From the NCBI RefSeq assembly GCF_037039395.1, contig NZ_CP146244.1, positions 1-64,000 on the forward strand: DNA of 64,000 nucleotides, written 5' to 3'. Source of the stretch: Agrobacterium vitis. Its GTDB lineage: Bacteria > Pseudomonadota > Alphaproteobacteria > Rhizobiales > Rhizobiaceae. The notes beneath the pieces are model-generated. The model made no database searches. It had not been told where the DNA came from and was given only the letters and a program-made list of their open reading frames with translations. The position numbers were made by a program, and so were the translations under genes. Shown here in pieces: positions 62,147-64,000 of this stretch; the first letter of the stretch is position 1; each line of letters begins with the position of its first letter.

Positions 62147-62887
62147 ATGGTCCAAAAACAATCCAAGGTGCCTGTTTATCTACAGATCAAGCATTTTCTT
62201 GAGGAACTTATTGATGGGTCAGATTATGGCCCTGGCGATCATATTCCAGCCGAACGGACCCTTGCTGACCAGTTGCAAGTCAACAGGCTAACTGTGAGGA
62301 AGGCAATTGATCGCTTGGTATCTGAGGGAAAGCTCGAGCGGAACAGTACCAATGGAACCCGGGTGCCTGTACCCAGACTACTTCGTCCAGTCGAACCTCA
62401 AAATTCAGGCGGCATAGCGCGTGTTATCCAGCTAAGCGGTGGGATATCCAGCAACAGGCTTCTTCATTTTGAACTGGCTAGAGCAAAGGAATCTATCGCC
62501 AGTCATCTCAAAATTCCTGTAGGATCTGACATAGTTATCGTGCGACGACTTTGGCGCGTTGACAACACTCCTATCATTATTGAAACCAGCCATATTCCCG
62601 CTCAGTACGTGCCCGGCTTAGAGGCAGAAGACTTAATTTCGGGGCAGTCTCTCTATAACATATTGGGGGAGCGGTATGGTATAGTTGCTGCATTCAGCAC
62701 CCGAACATTCTCTGTACATACTCCGACAAGTTTCGAAGAACAAACACTTATGTTGCCGCCGCACTCATCTACACTTCTTATGCGACTACTCGTCGAAGAT
62801 GCAAACCGACGACCCATTGAGTACGTCAGGTCTGTCAACCATCCTACTCATGTAAATTTCCGTAATTCGGTTCCTGCAAGAGAATAG
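62147..62887 (+). CDS. GntR-family regulator with UTRA domain
   Basis: A 246-aa HutC-subfamily regulator. The winged HTH spans about residues 8-72 (VYLQIKHFLEELIDG... and ERTLADQLQVNRLTVRKAIDRLVSEGKLER). The UTRA ligand-binding domain runs from about 95 (LLHFELARAKESIASHLKIPVGSDIVIVRRLWRVDNTPI) to the end. CGGAG lies upstream with 6-nt spacing. Divergent from the SIS-kinase pair, like FrlR of Bacillus; the ligand is likely a phosphorylated sugar intermediate. The gene is distinctly AT-rich compared with the backbone. Confidence 0.9.
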   Translation: MVQKQSKVPVYLQIKHFLEELIDGSDYGPGDHIPAERTLADQLQVNRLTVRKAIDRLVSEGKLERNSTNGTRVPVPRLLRPVEPQNSGGIARVIQLSGGISSNRLLHFELARAKESIASHLKIPVGSDIVIVRRLWRVDNTPIIIETSHIPAQYVPGLEAEDLISGQSLYNILGERYGIVAAFSTRTFSVHTPTSFEEQTLMLPPHSSTLLMRLLVEDANRRPIEYVRSVNHPTHVNFRNSVPARE

Positions 62888-62919
62888 TCTCTGCTGCGAA
62901 TTCCGATGATGCCGGACGG

Positions 62920-63470
62920 CTATTCCAATCTGAAGCCGGACAGTTGGTTTGCCTCTGGGTCGTTAGGTTTTTTGACCTGAAGCCGCTTGGCGGTCAAGGC
63001 CCGGGTTGTTTCAGCAGCGGTCACGGAACGTTGCTTTCGCGTGCTCTCGTCGGAGAGTTCGATGCGGTAGGCATTGTGGACAAGCCGGTCGAGGATGGCG
63101 TCGGCGATCGTGGGATTACCGATCATGTCGTACCAATGTTCGACGGGCACCTGACTGGTTACAATCGTGGACCTTTTCTCATAGCGGTCCTCAACGATCT
63201 CCAGGAGGTCGCGCCGTTGCTCGTCGCTGAGTTTCTCCGGGCCTCAGTCATCAAGGATGAGCAGGTCAGTTCTGGCGAGCGTCTTCAGGACTTTTAGATA
63301 TCGGCCGTCGCCACGCGCCAAGCAAGGGTGGCGAAGAGCCTGGGGAGGCGATGATAGGCGACGGAGAAGTCTTCACGGCATGCCTTGTATCCGAGAGCGC
63401 AGGCAAGCCAGCTCTTGCCCACGCCGGCTGGCCCGATCATGAGCAGGCTGTTACGCTGCCGGATTCCGCC
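62920..63470 (-). pseudogene. istB: IS21-family istB helper ATPase remnant
   Basis: On the minus strand: NSLLMIGPAGVGKSWLACALGYKACRED (Walker A) from about 63460, a frame change near 63324, then LARGDGRYLKVLKTLARTDLLILDD, an in-frame TGA at 63244-63246 where family members have Trp, and then [12 protein letters not shown]...[32 protein letters not shown] to 62920. The N-terminal third is missing. No istA is present. Non-functional. Confidence 0.88.
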
Positions 63471-63610
63471 AACCCCAGACCTTCACACCACTCGGAACCG
63501 AGGTCATCGCAGACCCTGCATACAATCGAGAATGCGGCCCAGCGCATCCGTGTCAATATCGCTATCCACGCGGATGCGTCTGCCCCGACCAAGTTCGATC
63601 GTTACATCGC
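63470..63610 (-). pseudogene. IS66-family fragment (end of TnpA, start of TnpB)
   Basis: The minus strand reads VTIELGRGRRIRVDSDIDTDALGRILDCMQG then TGA (63504-63506), the C-terminus of an IS66 accessory TnpA. The overlapping ATG at 63507 opens MTSVPSGVKVW, the first 11 residues of an IS66 TnpB. Similarity then stops abruptly where istB sequence begins, marking a junction between two elements near 63470. Confidence 0.65.
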
Positions 63611-63702
63611 TGCACTTCCGGCGTGATGTCATCGGCGATTCCGTGGCCGCGGGCTGGCAGTCAGCGGTCTATCTTCGCAAGACGGCCTTCAACGTCTTCC
63701 GA

Positions 63703-63974
63703 TTACCCACATTGTCGGCGAGTTCCGATGGAGATGCCGAAGGCGATGTCATTGAGGCGGGTCAGGCCTCGCCATACGACCATGTTTCCGGGAGGTGGAT
63801 CGTGCTTGCGAGCGAGATAGCCACCGGCATGGCGATCTGGAGCAAATAGGAGGCAAGGGTCCTGCGCTGGATGCGCGGCGTGGGGCGCGCTGCATCGATG
63901 CTGTCGAGTGTCGCGATTTCAGTCGGGGTAAGAATTATCTCCGGCTTCGCCTCGGGCTTTTCCCGTGCAGACAT
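63703..63974 (-). pseudogene. IS4/Tn5-type transposase C-terminal remnant
   Basis: The minus strand reads PEIILTPTEIATLDSIDAARPTPRIQRRTLASYLLQIA, then after a frame change HAGGYLARKHDPPPGNMVVW and RGLTRLNDIAFGISIG to a TAA at 63703-63705. This is the C-terminal dimerisation end of IS4/IS50-type transposases. No catalytic DDE part is in the window; it may continue beyond 64000. Confidence 0.7.
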
Positions 63975-64000
63975 GGTGAGGAAAAATATCCGCCAGCTGA

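Noticed and set aside
63351-63849. Plus-strand open frames over the IS remnants
   Set aside because: The minus strand shows recognisable transposase and istB residues in every segment; plus-strand frames are their shadows.
1-64000. CRISPR array, rRNA, tRNA or integrase
   Set aside because: No regularly spaced repeat array, no cloverleaf or rRNA segment and no tyrosine or serine recombinase was recognised on either strand.

Overview
The window is a high-GC alphaproteobacterial sequence. The conjugation gene order, the gabT/gabD type and the transporter families all point to the Hyphomicrobiales (rhizobium/Ochrobactrum/Mesorhizobium relatives). The left 37.6 kb is the backbone of an integrative and conjugative element (or related plasmid). 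The right 26 kb is catabolic cargo ending in a heap of broken insertion sequences. No integrase, attachment site, tRNA or CRISPR array was seen, so neither end of the element lies demonstrably inside the window.

Backbone, 1-37.6 kb. DUF932 protein and a large ParB-like protein come first. An accessory island (3.6-6.8 kb) follows, holding an SEC-C protein, a 78-aa protein, a protein that looks like a bacterial version of the eukaryotic cohesin acetyltransferase (Eco1/ESCO), and an alpha/beta hydrolase. Next are a methyltransferase and a strawberry-notch helicase (probably one gene, now split), a Toprim protein, a DUF2493 protein, a small membrane protein, ssb, a 54-aa protein, an XRE regulator, a DUF2285 gene with a frameshift, an AlpA-type HTH protein, the replication initiator repA, a frameshifted parA, a small partition-like protein, DUF2840, the traF peptidase, DUF736, a lytic transglycosylase, the relaxase, the coupling protein traG, and a complete trbBCDEJKLFGI mating-pair operon with a DUF2274 gene and a LysR regulator. 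Many junctions overlap by 1-4 nt, so this is one or a few long operons.

Non-coding structure in the backbone is rich. There is a degenerate, inverted duplicate of ssb from its upstream element through its terminator. A palindrome near AGGGATGGTCCCT occurs three times. A perfect 13-bp inverted repeat precedes the DUF2493 gene. Three iteron-like repeats with a DnaA-box-like site and an AT-rich stretch lie inside the 3' part of repA (candidate oriV). An imperfect inverted repeat precedes the relaxase (candidate oriT).

Cargo 1 (37.6-47.0 kb, minus strand) is a single run of genes for a branched-chain-amino-acid-type ABC transporter (substrate-binding protein, livG, livF, livH, livM), aldoxime dehydratase, amidase, cobalt-type nitrile hydratase alpha and beta, and its activator. 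It encodes the aldoxime -> nitrile -> amide -> acid route together with a candidate importer. Cargo 2 (47.3-52.4 kb) is a LysR regulator divergent from an N-carbamoyl amino acid hydrolase, gabT and gabD, which would release an omega-amino acid and pass it to succinate. Cargo 3 (53.2-62.9 kb) is a dipeptide-type ABC transporter, an MmgE/PrpD protein, a PfkB kinase and SIS-domain protein resembling fructoselysine kinase/deglycase (FrlD/FrlB), and a GntR/UTRA regulator. GntR-type operator-like sites precede both divergent gene sets, suggesting one regulon for an Amadori-type substrate. Base composition here is visibly more AT-rich than the backbone.

The last 1.1 kb is a mosaic of remnants of IS21 (istB), IS66 and an IS4/Tn5-type transposase, none intact. 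Three small indels hit otherwise canonical backbone genes (methyltransferase/helicase, DUF2285, parA). They could be real decay or sequencing errors; the transfer genes themselves read intact.
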